DNA of 64,000 nt from Flagellimonas olearia (GCF_009184425.1 NZ_WELG01000002.1:1321275-1385274); one strand, 5' to 3'; counted from the first letter of the stretch, positions 37,201-44,650 are shown. Numbers and translations: made by a program. The notes: generated by a model not told the origin, from the letters alone.

Positions 37201-38390
37201 GAAAAGGTTGGTTGACCACCTTCCCGGAGTTCAATACCCAGTTTATGCAGAACTCCACCAAACAATTGAACATTACTGCAACGGCCCAGCCTACCCAAGA
37301 CTTGACCATAGACATTACGGCCGATAGACAGATATCCAATAGCTATCAGGAAACCTTTAAGGTGAACGACCTTGGTGGAGGACAGTTTGAATATGAGACC
37401 TTGTTGGGTAACAATTATGGAAATTTCAGTATTTCCACCATAATGATCGGTACCATATTCAACAAGAGCGATGAGTTTGATTCGGAAACTTTTGAGCAGT
37501 TCAAACAGAATAGGATCACCGTAGCCAATAGATTGATTTCCGATCGTGGGGAAAATCCAGGTACTTTGGATGATGATGGATTCCCGGAACGTTATGGGAA
37601 GACCCAGCAAGAAGTTTTGCTTCCCGCTTTCTTTGCGGCCTATACCGGTCAGGACGTGAACCGTGTAAATTTGGATGCATTCCGTCAGATTCCTATCCCC
37701 AACTGGAACCTCAAGTATACCGGATTGATGAAAAACCGTTGGTTTCGAAAGAAGTTCAAACGTTTCTCTTTGAGCCATGGATACCGTGCGGCCTATAGTA
37801 TCAACTCCTTCCAGACCAATTTGGCAAGGGAGCAATTGATCAAGGATGGCCTGCCTGCCATAAATGTGGAGAATGATGATGCGCTTCCCGAGAACATTAT
37901 CAATAATGTGGTGTTGACGGACCAGTTCAACCCCCTGATGCGCATGGATTTTGAAATGCAGAATTCCTTTAGCTTTTTGGCCGAGGTGAGAACGGACAGG
38001 ACCTTATCCTTGAGTTTTGACAATAACTTGATGACCGAGATCAATGGAAAGGAATATACCCTTGGATTGGGTTACCGATTCAAGGATGTAAAAATGGTGA
38101 CCAACATTGGTGGGGAAAAAACCCGACTCAAGGGCGACCTTAATTTAAAATTCGATCTTACCCTTAGGGATAATATTACCATCATCAGAAATTTGGATAT
38201 TGACAATAACCAGATCACTTCAGGCCAAAATTTGATGTCCATTAAGTTTACTGCCGATTACGCCTTGAGCAAGAATTTCAATGCGCTGTTCTTTTACGAT
38301 CATTCCTTCTCAAAGTTTGCCGTGTCAACAGCTTTTCCACAGACTACGATCAATACCGGGTTTACCTTGCGCTACAACTTCGGAAACTAG
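31248..38390 (+). CDS. sprA: SprA, outer-membrane translocon of the type IX secretion system
   Basis: A 2380-aa protein, the size expected for SprA/Sov. The start is taken as TTG 31248, 5 bases after the ruvA stop, because it yields a complete signal peptide (YIFVFICFLAVTSMMGQEE); the first ATGs fall inside that signal. The body has long runs of amphipathic strands, Gly/Asn-rich turns, and FDFDQRISLSLLGKVGERLQVTANYDTEAVFDFQN-like barrel segments near the N-terminus, ending in TTINTGFTLRYNFGN with a terminal aromatic strand. SprA forms a huge 36-strand barrel that exports T9SS substrates. The other T9SS-type gene here is the PorP/SprF-like gene at 56363. Confidence 0.95.
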   Translation: MKRGAKPILKPASFKYIFVFICFLAVTSMMGQEETNEQVQDSVQTGVELGRLILENPDSIIAKYTYDPQTDRYIYTESIGDFNINYPVILTPDQYYELVRKEQMRSYFKQKIDAFTGKKEGSEEARKNLLPNFYVNSNFFESIFGGNTIEVIPQGSVAMDLGVLWQKNDNPALSPRNRTNLSFDFDQRISLSLLGKVGERLQVTANYDTEAVFDFQNLVKLEYTPTEDDILRKIEIGNVNMPLNSSLITGAQSLFGVKTQLQFGKTTVTAVFSEQRSQNNTVVAQGGGTLNEFSLTALDYDEDKHFFLAQYFRDNYDRALQDYPFIRSQVQITRLEVWVTNRNQQTLNVRNVVALQDLGEALEDKTRIGINNGDPAGFFNPSAIVTGYPQNAANAFDPAQIGTGALTQSIRDIATVEAGFNVPGYQVNQGFDYAILENARKLEQGRDYQFNSQLGYISLNQRLSNDEVLGVAFQYTINGQVYQVGEFANGGVDATTVSGGVNPIVENNTLILKLLKSNITNVEDPIWDLMMKNIYATGAFQLDEEDFKLNILYSDPTPRNYITPVDPNAGWPNGLEDRILINVFNLDRLNVYNDIQPGGDGFFDYVPGITVDPQSGRIIFTKVEPFGEYLFEELGGGTYDIENDQGYNANQRRYVFRNMYAKTKAASLQDAEKNRFQIKGRYKSQGNNGIPIGAFNVPRGSVRVTAGGRQLQEGIDYTVNYQAGTVQILDPSLAASNTPINISVENNAVFGQQTRRFAGVNVEHQFNEKFVLGGTLLNLNERPLTQKSNYGVEPVNNTIFGLNGNFSTEIPFLTRLANKLPNIDTDVPSNLSLRGEVAFLKPNSPKNADFQGETTTYLDDFEGAQALIDIRSSLGWTLASPPVEFVQDRTDIDVGYERAKMAWYTIDPIFYTNQRPSGLSDNDISLNSTRRVFIDEVFTETDIAQGQTQVQSTLDIVYYPNQKGPYNANPSFETEGPQDKWAGIMRPLSSTNFEQSNVEFVQFWVLDPYVDGQTDNSNAGELVLNLGNISEDILRDGRKQYENGLPASTNNEVPRPTMWGQVPSTQSLVYAFDADEANRTSQDVGLDGLSDAEEQAIYNGPAEDPALDNYQYYLNREGNILERYLDFNNTQGNSPVAVTNTNRGSTTLPDVEDIDRDLTMNTVNSYYEYRIQIKPNTTINDQYVTDIREGQTPTLPNGTQLNRRWIQYKIPLSDFTDAVGGITDFRSISFMRMYLTGFSDDVVMRFATLDLVRGDWRTYTRSLQAEGVDNDPSDDGTVTDVNTVNIEENFGRQPIPYVLPPGVVREQLNNNNTIIRQNEQSLSFVVENLEPEDSRGVFKNVNVDVRQYERIKMFMHAEKIMNGDYSDSDTPLVGFLRIGTDFSENYYQVELPLQFTPFNVTSAEEIWPDVNQIDIALNDLNKVKSKGIAEQTLNETNYYEIVDGEAIPVDEFAPRTLGTVRIGIRGNPSLGSIRGMMVGIKNIDDLPARGEVWFNELRLVGLDNKGGWAAIVAMDANMADFANVSVTGSKSTSGFGSIDQMPNERSREDAVSYDMVTNVNAGQLLPKKWNLQVPFNYGVSETLITPEFDPVYDDLKLDDRIAAAATQEDAETIQEQAEDYTKRTSFNLIGVRKNRGEDAKENFFDVENFTFNYSYNETSHRDFEIADLKDQNVNTGFVYNHNFKPAPVAPFAKKDSLLTGRYWKWLKDLNLNVLPTSMSVNANINRAFNQQRFRDVLEPGVDALQLPLLQQRNYLFNWQYALNYSISKSLRLNLTASNNNIVRNYFNVDDDTDSGINQALDLWDGFFDIGEPNRHAQQMQLNYELPFSKFPFLDFINAQYTYTSNFDWQRGGDALNEVAGQDINTVQNASTHNITGNLTMQRFYDFLGLKKRSGKVTAAQAPVRRDKAGNPATDSENNAPKKTGKGFNTLVDIVTMVKRVNINYTENRGKMLPGYTQSIGFIGTARPSIGFVFGSQADVRYEAARKGWLTTFPEFNTQFMQNSTKQLNITATAQPTQDLTIDITADRQISNSYQETFKVNDLGGGQFEYETLLGNNYGNFSISTIMIGTIFNKSDEFDSETFEQFKQNRITVANRLISDRGENPGTLDDDGFPERYGKTQQEVLLPAFFAAYTGQDVNRVNLDAFRQIPIPNWNLKYTGLMKNRWFRKKFKRFSLSHGYRAAYSINSFQTNLAREQLIKDGLPAINVENDDALPENIINNVVLTDQFNPLMRMDFEMQNSFSFLAEVRTDRTLSLSFDNNLMTEINGKEYTLGLGYRFKDVKMVTNIGGEKTRLKGDLNLKFDLTLRDNITIIRNLDIDNNQITSGQNLMSIKFTADYALSKNFNALFFYDHSFSKFAVSTAFPQTTINTGFTLRYNFGN

Positions 38391-38434
38391 GTTTTGGAAG
38401 GATTGGGGATTGTTGAATTTTGTTTGGTGGATTT

Positions 38435-38466
38435 TTTGAAAACCTATCCACAATCCGTTACATTTG
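38435..38466 (+). promoter_or_regulatory. gcvH promoter
   Basis: TTTG (38435-38438), 20 bases, TACATTTG (38459-38466): a full match to the Bacteroidota consensus. The start of transcription near 38470 leaves a leader of about 26 bases before ATG 38496. Confidence 0.75.
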
Positions 38467-38495
38467 TCCATCGACTAATTCAAACGTAAACGCAA

Positions 38496-38876
38496 ATGGA
38501 CATACCTTCTGAACTAAAGTACACCAAGGACCATGAATGGGTCAAAATAGATGGCGATATCGCCACGGTTGGAATCACGGATTTTGCCCAAAGTGAGTTG
38601 GGGGATATTGTATATGTAGAGGTGGAGACACTGGATGAAACCTTGGATAAAGAAGAGGTTTTTGGTTCTGTTGAAGCCGTAAAGACGGTATCCGATCTGT
38701 TCTTGCCCCTAAGTGGTGAGATCATTGAGTTCAATGAAGCCTTGGAAGATGAGCCAGAAAAGGTCAATACCGATCCTTACGGGGAAGGCTGGATGATCAA
38801 AATTAAAATGAGCGATGCCTCTGAGGTTGATGGTCTAATGGGTGCTGATGATTACAAGGCATTGATAGGTGCTTAG
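38496..38876 (+). CDS. gcvH: Glycine cleavage system H protein
   Basis: 126 aa, the family's usual length. The lipoyl-attachment lysine is Lys63 in [12 protein letters not shown]; the YTKDHEWV opening and [12 protein letters not shown] end are typical. It carries the lipoyl arm that shuttles the aminomethyl group between the P, T and L proteins, which are not encoded in the window. It overlaps the next gene by 8 bases. Confidence 0.97.
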   Translation: MDIPSELKYTKDHEWVKIDGDIATVGITDFAQSELGDIVYVEVETLDETLDKEEVFGSVEAVKTVSDLFLPLSGEIIEFNEALEDEPEKVNTDPYGEGWMIKIKMSDASEVDGLMGADDYKALIGA

Positions 38877-39276
38877 AAAATACGGATATACCTTATTATT
38901 TATAGGCTGGGTGCTGTTCATAACGGCACTCAGCTTATTTTCTTTTTCAGAAATGGATTTGGATGAAGGGGGATGGAACATTCCCTATGCCGACAAGATT
39001 ACCCATTTTGTCTTTTATCTTGTTTTTGGAATGCTGGGGTGTCTTTTTGTGAGGGAAAGAACAAAGGGACAAATGGAGTTGGTAAAGGCAAGTAGGCTTA
39101 TTTTTCTTGTAGCGGTGGCCTATGGCATAGGTATTGAGGTATTACAATATACCTTGACTACCGATCGTATGGCCGAATTTGGCGATGTTTTGGCCAATAC
39201 TTTTGGAGCATTTGTAGGAATAAGCCTAGTTAGGTGGTCTTTTTCTAAGGAAAGGCCGTTAAAATGGAAATTTTAA
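38869..39276 (+). CDS. VanZ-like membrane protein
   Basis: A 135-aa protein starting at GTG 38869 inside the end of gcvH, implying translational coupling. Four hydrophobic segments and the VanZ-like motifs [16 protein letters not shown] and [28 protein letters not shown] are visible. The reaction is unknown; the family is named after the teicoplanin resistance accessory protein, but chromosomal copies such as this are widespread and not resistance markers. Confidence 0.85.
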   Translation: MLRKYGYTLLFIGWVLFITALSLFSFSEMDLDEGGWNIPYADKITHFVFYLVFGMLGCLFVRERTKGQMELVKASRLIFLVAVAYGIGIEVLQYTLTTDRMAEFGDVLANTFGAFVGISLVRWSFSKERPLKWKF

Positions 39277-39308
39277 TTGTTTATTTAACCAATTAATAAT
39301 TAAATTAG
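39277..39308 (+). promoter_or_regulatory. Possible promoter of the tonB gene
   Basis: TTG (39277-39279), 21 bases, TAAATTAG (39301-39308), one mismatch from TAnnTTTG. The ATG follows at 39329. Confidence 0.45.
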
Positions 39309-39328
39309 CAAACACTAAAATCAAAGAG

Positions 39329-40033
39329 ATGGAACTAAAAAAGAATCCAAAAGCGGACGTAGGAAGAAACAGCTCACTCTATTTTGTGGTAGGGTTGGCC
39401 GCTGTTTTGGGGTTGGTTTATGGAGCCATGGAGTGGAAAAAATATGACAAGGTCAATGATTACGACATTTCAATGAATGTTGAGGATCAGTTGGACGAAG
39501 AAGTGCCAATGACCGAGCAAATCAAGACTCCACCACCACCACCGCCACCTGCTGCGCCAGAGGTAATTGAAGTTGTTGAAGATGAGGAAGAAGTGGAAGA
39601 GACCGTTATCGAGTCCACTGAAACCAGTCAGGAAGAAGAAGTTGTAGAAATTGAAGAAGTTGAGGTTGAAGAGGTTGAAGAAGATATTTCGGTTCCATTT
39701 GCCGTGATTGAAGATGTGCCCGTTTTCCCAGGTTGTGAAAGCGCCAGCGATAAAAAAGCTTGTTTCCAGGAAAAAATGCAGGCTCACATCCGTAAGAACT
39801 TCCGTTACCCAGAAATTGCCCAAGAAATGGGAGTTCAAGGTAGGGTTAACGTTATTTTCGTAATCCAAAAAGATGGAAGTATCGGTAACATCAGAATGCG
39901 TGGACCTGACAAAAACTTGGAGGCTGAGGCATTGAGAATCATTGAGAAATTGCCTAAAATGACCCCCGGAAAACAAAGAGGTAGAGCGGTAAAAGTTCCT
40001 TTTAGTATTCCAATTACGTTCAAATTGCAGTAA
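39329..40033 (+). CDS. tonB: Energy transducer TonB
   Basis: 234 aa: a short cytoplasmic N-terminus, one membrane helix (residues ~16-38), a Pro-rich stretch followed by a strongly acidic Glu/Val repeat spacer (~65-125) that spans the periplasm, and a C-terminal TonB domain (~145-234; FRYPEIAQEMGVQGRVNVIFVIQKDGSI, ending VPFSIPITFKLQ). It transmits proton-motive energy to outer-membrane receptors. ExbB/ExbD are not adjacent. A terminator follows 33 bases after the stop. Confidence 0.93.
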   Translation: MELKKNPKADVGRNSSLYFVVGLAAVLGLVYGAMEWKKYDKVNDYDISMNVEDQLDEEVPMTEQIKTPPPPPPPAAPEVIEVVEDEEEVEETVIESTETSQEEEVVEIEEVEVEEVEEDISVPFAVIEDVPVFPGCESASDKKACFQEKMQAHIRKNFRYPEIAQEMGVQGRVNVIFVIQKDGSIGNIRMRGPDKNLEAEALRIIEKLPKMTPGKQRGRAVKVPFSIPITFKLQ

Positions 40034-40066
40034 AAAGCATATATATCCCTGCTGAGGCGGGGGTGG

Positions 40067-40102
40067 AAAAAGCCCTGATGGTAAAACCTCAGGGCTTTTT
40101 TT
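40067..40102 (+). terminator. Rho-independent terminator of tonB
   Basis: AGCCCTGA (40071-40078) pairs with TCAGGGCT (40089-40096), extended by flanking A and T residues, with a 10-base loop and a T tract. Confidence 0.9.
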
Positions 40103-40177
40103 GTTTCAAAAATGTAGTAGGGTGGCTTTTATGTGATGTATTAACATTTCCAAAACAGTATAAAGACCATCAATAGG

Positions 40178-40208
40178 TTGGAAAAGAAGCCTCTCAGCAC
40201 TATCTTTG
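40178..40208 (+). promoter_or_regulatory. Promoter of the ctaB-cox assembly cluster
   Basis: TTG (40178-40180), 20 bases, TATCTTTG (40201-40208), a perfect -7 box. Transcription would start near 40212, which selects ATG 40228 over the in-frame TTG at 40222. Confidence 0.7.
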
Positions 40209-40227
40209 CCAGCCAATAAATTTGTGG

Positions 40228-41127
40228 ATGAAGTCTGCTGTAGGTTCCGTAAAAAACACATCGCTGTCCGTAATTCTTTCTGATTTCAAGGAGATTACCA
40301 AGGCCAAGCTGGCGGTCAGTGTGGTTTTTTCTTCCATTGCGGGATATTTTTTAGGGGCCTACGAGGTAAGCTTGGTTTCCCTATTGTTGCTCACTTTTGG
40401 TGGATACTGTATGGTTGGGGCCTCCAATGCCTACAATCAAATTATAGAAAAGGATTTGGATGCGTTGATGAACCGAACTAAAAATCGTCCAATTCCTTCG
40501 GGTCGGATATCGGTTAAAACTGCTTTGGCCGTTGCCATTACATTAACGGTTCTGGGCGTTTTGGCCTTGTTTGCGTTAAGTCCAAAAACGGCCATGTTCG
40601 GGGCCATTTCAATTTTTTTGTACACCAGTGTTTATACCCCATTGAAGACCAAGACCCCTTTGTCTGTTTTTGTTGGGGCCTTTCCGGGAGCCATTCCCTT
40701 TATGTTGGGATGGGTGGCGGCCACAGATGATTTTGGCATTGAGCCGGGAACACTGTTTATGATACAATTTTTTTGGCAATTTCCCCATTTTTGGGCCTTG
40801 GGTTGGATGTTGGATGAAGATTATAAAAAGGCAGGATTTAAAATGTTGCCCACTGGGAAAAGGGATAAGGGGACAGCCCTACAAATAATACTGTATACAA
40901 TCTGGATGATGGTCATTTCCATTGTGCCTGTTTTTGGGTTTACGGGAAGGTTGACGCTTTCTGTAACTGGAGCCGTATTGGTATTTGTATTTGGATTGGT
41001 CATGCTCTTTTTTGCCTTGAGATTGTATGAAAAACGCGACAATGCAACAGCAAGAAAACTGATGTTGGCCAGTGTCACCTATATATCGTTGATTCAAATC
41101 GTATATGTTGCAGATAAATTTATTTAG
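40228..41127 (+). CDS. ctaB: Protoheme IX farnesyltransferase
   Basis: A 299-aa UbiA-superfamily membrane protein with about nine helices. The first polyprenyl-diphosphate binding motif is NAYNQIIEKDLDALMNRTKNRP (N...D...D pattern), and the second Asp-rich region is DEDYKKAGFKMLP. It makes heme O from heme B, the precursor of heme A for the oxidase encoded at 16012-18929. Subunit III follows 6 bases later. Heme A synthase (ctaA) is not in the window. Confidence 0.95.
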   Translation: MKSAVGSVKNTSLSVILSDFKEITKAKLAVSVVFSSIAGYFLGAYEVSLVSLLLLTFGGYCMVGASNAYNQIIEKDLDALMNRTKNRPIPSGRISVKTALAVAITLTVLGVLALFALSPKTAMFGAISIFLYTSVYTPLKTKTPLSVFVGAFPGAIPFMLGWVAATDDFGIEPGTLFMIQFFWQFPHFWALGWMLDEDYKKAGFKMLPTGKRDKGTALQIILYTIWMMVISIVPVFGFTGRLTLSVTGAVLVFVFGLVMLFFALRLYEKRDNATARKLMLASVTYISLIQIVYVADKFI

Positions 41128-41133
41128 AAAAGG

Positions 41134-41715
41134 ATGGATTTAACCCAAGGAACAGCAGTGGAGAAAAACCGGAGGGCAAAGAAAATGATGCTCTGGTTTG
41201 GAATAGTAAGTTTGATTATGGGATTTGCTGGTTGGACCAGTGCCTATATTGTCAGTAGCAAAAGGGATGATTGGATCAGTGATTTGGAACTCCCGCAGGC
41301 ATTTTTTATCAGCACTGCCATTATAATTTTAAGTAGTATCACCTATTTCATTGCCCAGAAAGCAGTTGAAAAGAACAACCAGAAGTTGGGAACTATTTTG
41401 TTGTTCGTAACCTTGTTCTTTGGCATTTCATTTATCGTATTGCAGTTCATGGGATTTTCCCAAATGTTGGAGCACGGGTATTATTTTACCGGTCCTACAA
41501 GCAGCATTAAAATGTCCTATGTGTTTTTGATCGCGGCAGTGCATATTGTGCATGTTGTGGCAGGTCTTATCTCCTTGTTGGTGGTGTTGGTGCAGCAATT
41601 GCGAGGGAAATACAGTCCCGAAAATATGTTGGGTCTGGAATTGGGTGCCACGTTCTGGCATTTCTTGGATTTTCTATGGGTGTATTTAATACTATTTATG
41701 TATTTCGTGAAATAA
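41134..41715 (+). CDS. Cytochrome c oxidase subunit III (short form)
   Basis: A 193-aa protein with five hydrophobic helices and the subunit III marks W...SAYIVSSKRD, HGYYFTGP, AAVHIVHVVAGLISLLVVLV and FWHFLDFLWVYLILFMYFVK. It lies between ctaB and a second, longer subunit III. Flavobacteria commonly carry this pair; this one lacks the soluble insertion of the next gene. Confidence 0.93.
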   Translation: MDLTQGTAVEKNRRAKKMMLWFGIVSLIMGFAGWTSAYIVSSKRDDWISDLELPQAFFISTAIIILSSITYFIAQKAVEKNNQKLGTILLFVTLFFGISFIVLQFMGFSQMLEHGYYFTGPTSSIKMSYVFLIAAVHIVHVVAGLISLLVVLVQQLRGKYSPENMLGLELGATFWHFLDFLWVYLILFMYFVK

Positions 41716-41751
41716 ATTCTGAATAGAGCAGTTTTCATTCAACTTTATCTT

Positions 41752-41779
41752 TTTGAATACACCAAAAGGTGTAAATTTG
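41752..41779 (+). promoter_or_regulatory. Internal promoter with palindrome in the spacer
   Basis: TTTG (41752-41755), 16 bases, TAAATTTG (41772-41779). The spacer contains the perfect palindrome TACACC-AAAA-GGTGTA (41758-41773), overlapping the start of the -7 box, which is where a repressor would act; as RNA it would lie upstream of the start and so not form a leader hairpin. The ATG of the next gene is at 41808. Confidence 0.5.
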
Positions 41780-41807
41780 TGAAAGTTTTAATAAACCGAC
41801 TTTTTTT

Positions 41808-42782
41808 ATGGATGCAACGGTGACTACCGGTACGGAAGAAAGTGTTTGGGGAGGCGGAAATCGTCCCTTGGGTGCTAGCTACGGAAAAATGATGATGTGG
41901 TTTTTTATTGTCTCTGATGCCTTGACCTTTTCCGGGTTCTTGGTGTCTTATGGCTTTTCTAGGTTCAAGTTCATTGAAACTTGGCCCATTGCCGATGAGG
42001 TGTTTACCCACGTTCCCTTTTTCCATGGAAACTATCCCATGTACTACGTGGCCTTTATGACCTTTATTTTGATCATGTCCTCTGTGACCATGGTACTTGC
42101 CGTGGATGCCGGGCACAAAATGATGCAGAAAAAAGTAATTCTCTATATGTTCCTTACCATTATAGGAGGGGCCATCTTCGTTGGTTCACAGGCTTGGGAA
42201 TGGGCAACCTTTATAAAGGGAGACCATGGGGCATTGGAAACCAAAGGAGGTAGAATATTGCAATTTGTCAATGCGGAGACTGGACAACGGGCTTCATTGG
42301 CCGATTTCTCCAAGGCCTTGCCCGAGGAAAGGGTAAAGCATGAAAGCAGCAAAGGTATTTGGTTTGAAAAGGAAGGCAGTCAAACCTCATTCTCCTTGAA
42401 TGAAGTGGTGGAAGGCTTTAAGGCTACCCCGAATATCCTTATCCGTACGGAGACCATTACCGAAGAAGGACATAAGACCGTATTGAATCGGGAGGAATCC
42501 TTGGCAAAATTAAAAGATGCCGTTTTAGTAGTGGAAGGAGCCAATCTTATCCATAATGAATATGGAAGCAGGCTTTTTGCCGATTTCTTCTTCTTTATAA
42601 CAGGGTTCCACGGATTCCACGTATTTTCAGGTGTGGTCATCAACGTGATCATCTTCTTTAATGTCATCTTGGGAACTTACGAGCGTAGAGGCCATTATGA
42701 AATGGTGGAGAAGGTTGGATTGTACTGGCACTTTGTAGATTTGGTGTGGGTATTCGTATTTACATTCTTTTATTTGGTTTAA
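41808..42782 (+). CDS. coxC: Cytochrome c oxidase subunit III (long form with soluble insertion)
   Basis: A 324-aa subunit III protein: N-terminal helices (GKMMMWFFIVSDALTFSGFLVSYG), then a ~110-residue hydrophilic insertion (about residues 140-250) between helices, then FHGFHVFSGVVINVII and YWHFVDLVWVFVFTFFYLV at the end. The insertion is not part of the core fold and might contact ACIII or a cytochrome c; this is inference. It lies 92 bases after the short subunit III with its own candidate promoter. Confidence 0.93.
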   Translation: MDATVTTGTEESVWGGGNRPLGASYGKMMMWFFIVSDALTFSGFLVSYGFSRFKFIETWPIADEVFTHVPFFHGNYPMYYVAFMTFILIMSSVTMVLAVDAGHKMMQKKVILYMFLTIIGGAIFVGSQAWEWATFIKGDHGALETKGGRILQFVNAETGQRASLADFSKALPEERVKHESSKGIWFEKEGSQTSFSLNEVVEGFKATPNILIRTETITEEGHKTVLNREESLAKLKDAVLVVEGANLIHNEYGSRLFADFFFFITGFHGFHVFSGVVINVIIFFNVILGTYERRGHYEMVEKVGLYWHFVDLVWVFVFTFFYLV

Positions 42783-42838
42783 AATTGGATTTCGATTCCG
42801 GATACATCGGGAATCATAAGCATATAGTATAAAATAGC

Positions 42839-43222
42839 ATGGCACACGATCATAAACTTGAGATCTTTAGAGGAACATTGAAGTTCAAATCCAACGTCCA
42901 AAAAATTTGGGGCGTTCTTATCTTCCTTTCCCTAGTAACGGCAGTGGAAGTTGCCTTGGGTATCACCAAGCCAAGAGTATTGACCCATAACTTCTTTTTG
43001 GGCATGAAGTTGCTCAACTGGATATTCATTATCCTGACCTTGGTAAAGGCGTATTACATTGCATGGGATTTTATGCACTTGCGTGATGAAAAGAAAGCCT
43101 TGAGAAGATCCATTGTATGGACCCCAATATTTTTGGTCTGTTATTTGATCTTCATTCTCCTTTTTGAGGCGGATTACATCTATAACGTGTACAAGGATGG
43201 TTTCTTAGCCTGGAATTTCTAA
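42839..43222 (+). CDS. Cytochrome c oxidase subunit IV-type protein
   Basis: A 127-aa protein with three membrane helices and the bacterial subunit IV pattern (KIWGVLIFLSLVTAVEVALG; NWIFIILTLVKAYYIAWDFMHL; IFLVCYLIFILLFEADYIYN). It is an accessory oxidase subunit. It follows subunit III by 56 bases and is followed by a terminator-like hairpin at 43243, so the downstream assembly genes may be expressed partly by read-through. Confidence 0.9.
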   Translation: MAHDHKLEIFRGTLKFKSNVQKIWGVLIFLSLVTAVEVALGITKPRVLTHNFFLGMKLLNWIFIILTLVKAYYIAWDFMHLRDEKKALRRSIVWTPIFLVCYLIFILLFEADYIYNVYKDGFLAWNF

Positions 43223-43242
43223 AAGAAAGTATTAACAAGATT

Positions 43243-43270
43243 AAAAGACGGTTTTTCAACCGTCTTTTTT
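43243..43270 (+). terminator. Terminator after the subunit IV gene
   Basis: AAAAGACGGTT and AACCGTCTTTT (arms 43243-43253 and 43258-43268) enclose a 4-base loop and run into T residues, 20 bases after the stop and 23 bases before the next ATG. TATTTTTG at 43270-43277 right behind it matches a -7 box, so a new promoter may start here. Confidence 0.8.
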
Positions 43271-43293
43271 ATTTTTGTAAGGTTTTGTTCCCT

Positions 43294-43926
43294 ATGAAAA
43301 AGACGTTTGTTTTAGTGGTTTTGTTTGTACTCCCTTTGGTGGCGTATTTATTTTTTGCATCTGGGGTGAACAACTTCGGAAAACTTCCGGTTTTAACGGA
43401 GAATATTCCTGATATTTCCCAATTGGACCATGCATTGAGCCTGGATGGAAAGATTACCATTCTGGGTTTTATGGGGAGCGACATTCAGCAGAAAAAGGGA
43501 AATGCCTTTAACCTCAATCAGAAAATCTACAAACGGTTCGGGGATTTCAATGACTTTCAGATGGTCATGGTGGTGGAGGAAGGACATCAAGAAGATGCCG
43601 AACTTCTTAAAAAGGAATTAGGGGAACTTTCCAATGCCGACAAATGGCACTTTGCCTTTGGGAATGGGGATGAGATCAAAACGTTTTTTGCCCAACTGAA
43701 GACCGATGTGAACTTGGATGATGACCTATCCACTCCCTATGTTTTTATCGTTGATAAAGACCGTAACCTCAGAGGAAGGAAGGATGATGAGGATGATGGG
43801 GTAAAATACGGCTTTAACACCACCTCAGTGGCGGAGCTCAACAACAAGATGGAAGATGATGTCAAGATTATCTTGGCCGAATATAGATTAGCGTTAAAGA
43901 ACAACGATGCCAACAGGAGCAAATAG
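43294..43926 (+). CDS. Membrane-anchored thioredoxin-fold protein, SCO-like but without copper ligands
   Basis: 210 aa from ATG 43294 (N-terminal helix FVLVVLFVLPLVAYLFFASG). The rest follows the layout of the SCO1 protein encoded next: a strand corresponding to the CxxxC site (ITILGFMGSD, with no Cys), then FQMVMVVEEGH, and TPYVFIVDKDRNLRGRKDDE, corresponding to the metal-ligand His region of SCO1 but lacking the His. It overlaps SCO1 by 20 bases. A structural or chaperone partner of SCO1 is plausible; it cannot bind copper in the SCO way. Family assignment is my inference. Confidence 0.6.
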   Translation: MKKTFVLVVLFVLPLVAYLFFASGVNNFGKLPVLTENIPDISQLDHALSLDGKITILGFMGSDIQQKKGNAFNLNQKIYKRFGDFNDFQMVMVVEEGHQEDAELLKKELGELSNADKWHFAFGNGDEIKTFFAQLKTDVNLDDDLSTPYVFIVDKDRNLRGRKDDEDDGVKYGFNTTSVAELNNKMEDDVKIILAEYRLALKNNDANRSK

Positions 43927-44650
43927 TAAAAAGAAGTACACCTACGTCTGGGTGTCCGCGGTTATTCTGGTTTTTGGGATTTTTGCGGTGTATGAGATCA
44001 CAAAGAGACTTAAGGAGGGAACCGTGGTGGAGAACGACCGGATGAACATGGGATTCCAGCAAAAACAGGTAGGTTTTATATTGAATAATGGGAAGAAACG
44101 AAAAGTACCCGCTTTTTCCTTTTTGGACCAAGATAGTGTGCTGGTTACGGATAAGGACTATTTGGGTAAGGTCTATGTGGTTGAATTTTTCTTTACCACT
44201 TGCCCTACCATATGTCCGGTAATGACTAAAAATTTGGTCTCATTGCAAAACACCTTTCAAAATGATGAAGGTTTTGGAGTGGCTTCTTTTACCATCAACC
44301 CAAGGTACGATACACCATCCGTGCTAAAGAACTATGCGAAGAAGTATAATATCGTGGACAAGGATTGGCATTTACTGACCGGTGATAGGGATGAAATTTA
44401 CAATTTGGCCCAAGAAGGATTCTATATTGTGGCCAATGAAGTGGAGGATGCCCCGGGTGGTTTTGAGCACTCTGGAATGTTCGCATTGGTCGACAAAAAT
44501 GGGTATATTCGTTCTCGCCAAGATGAACACGGAAACCCTTTGATCTATTACAGGGGAACCGTGACCGAGGAACAAGGGGTAAATGCGGAGGGGGAACCCC
44601 AGCAGATTACCATATTAAAAGAAGACATTAAAAAATTGTTGGCAGAATGA
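43907..44650 (+). CDS. SCO1/SenC family copper chaperone
   Basis: A 247-aa protein with an N-terminal membrane helix and a periplasmic thioredoxin fold. The copper site is present: C99PTIC103P and His188 in FEHSGMFALVDKNG. SCO proteins deliver copper to the CuA site of subunit II (here coxB, 16012). The start overlaps the preceding gene by 20 bases and the stop overlaps the next ATG by 4 bases, so the three are translationally coupled. Confidence 0.94.
   Translation: MPTGANSKKKYTYVWVSAVILVFGIFAVYEITKRLKEGTVVENDRMNMGFQQKQVGFILNNGKKRKVPAFSFLDQDSVLVTDKDYLGKVYVVEFFFTTCPTICPVMTKNLVSLQNTFQNDEGFGVASFTINPRYDTPSVLKNYAKKYNIVDKDWHLLTGDRDEIYNLAQEGFYIVANEVEDAPGGFEHSGMFALVDKNGYIRSRQDEHGNPLIYYRGTVTEEQGVNAEGEPQQITILKEDIKKLLAE

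Noticed and set aside
36372-37835. 487-codon open frame on the minus strand
   Set aside because: It lies wholly inside sprA, opposite clearly coding beta-barrel sequence, and its translation has no recognisable domain or signal. It is a shadow of sprA codon usage.
38869-39276. Antibiotic resistance by the VanZ-like protein
   Set aside because: No other van genes are present and chromosomal VanZ-like proteins beside gcvH are ordinary; only the fold is shared.
42795-42818. GATTCCGGATACATCGGGAATC inverted repeat as terminator
   Set aside because: The stem is short and uneven and no T tract follows, so termination between the subunit III and IV genes is not supported.
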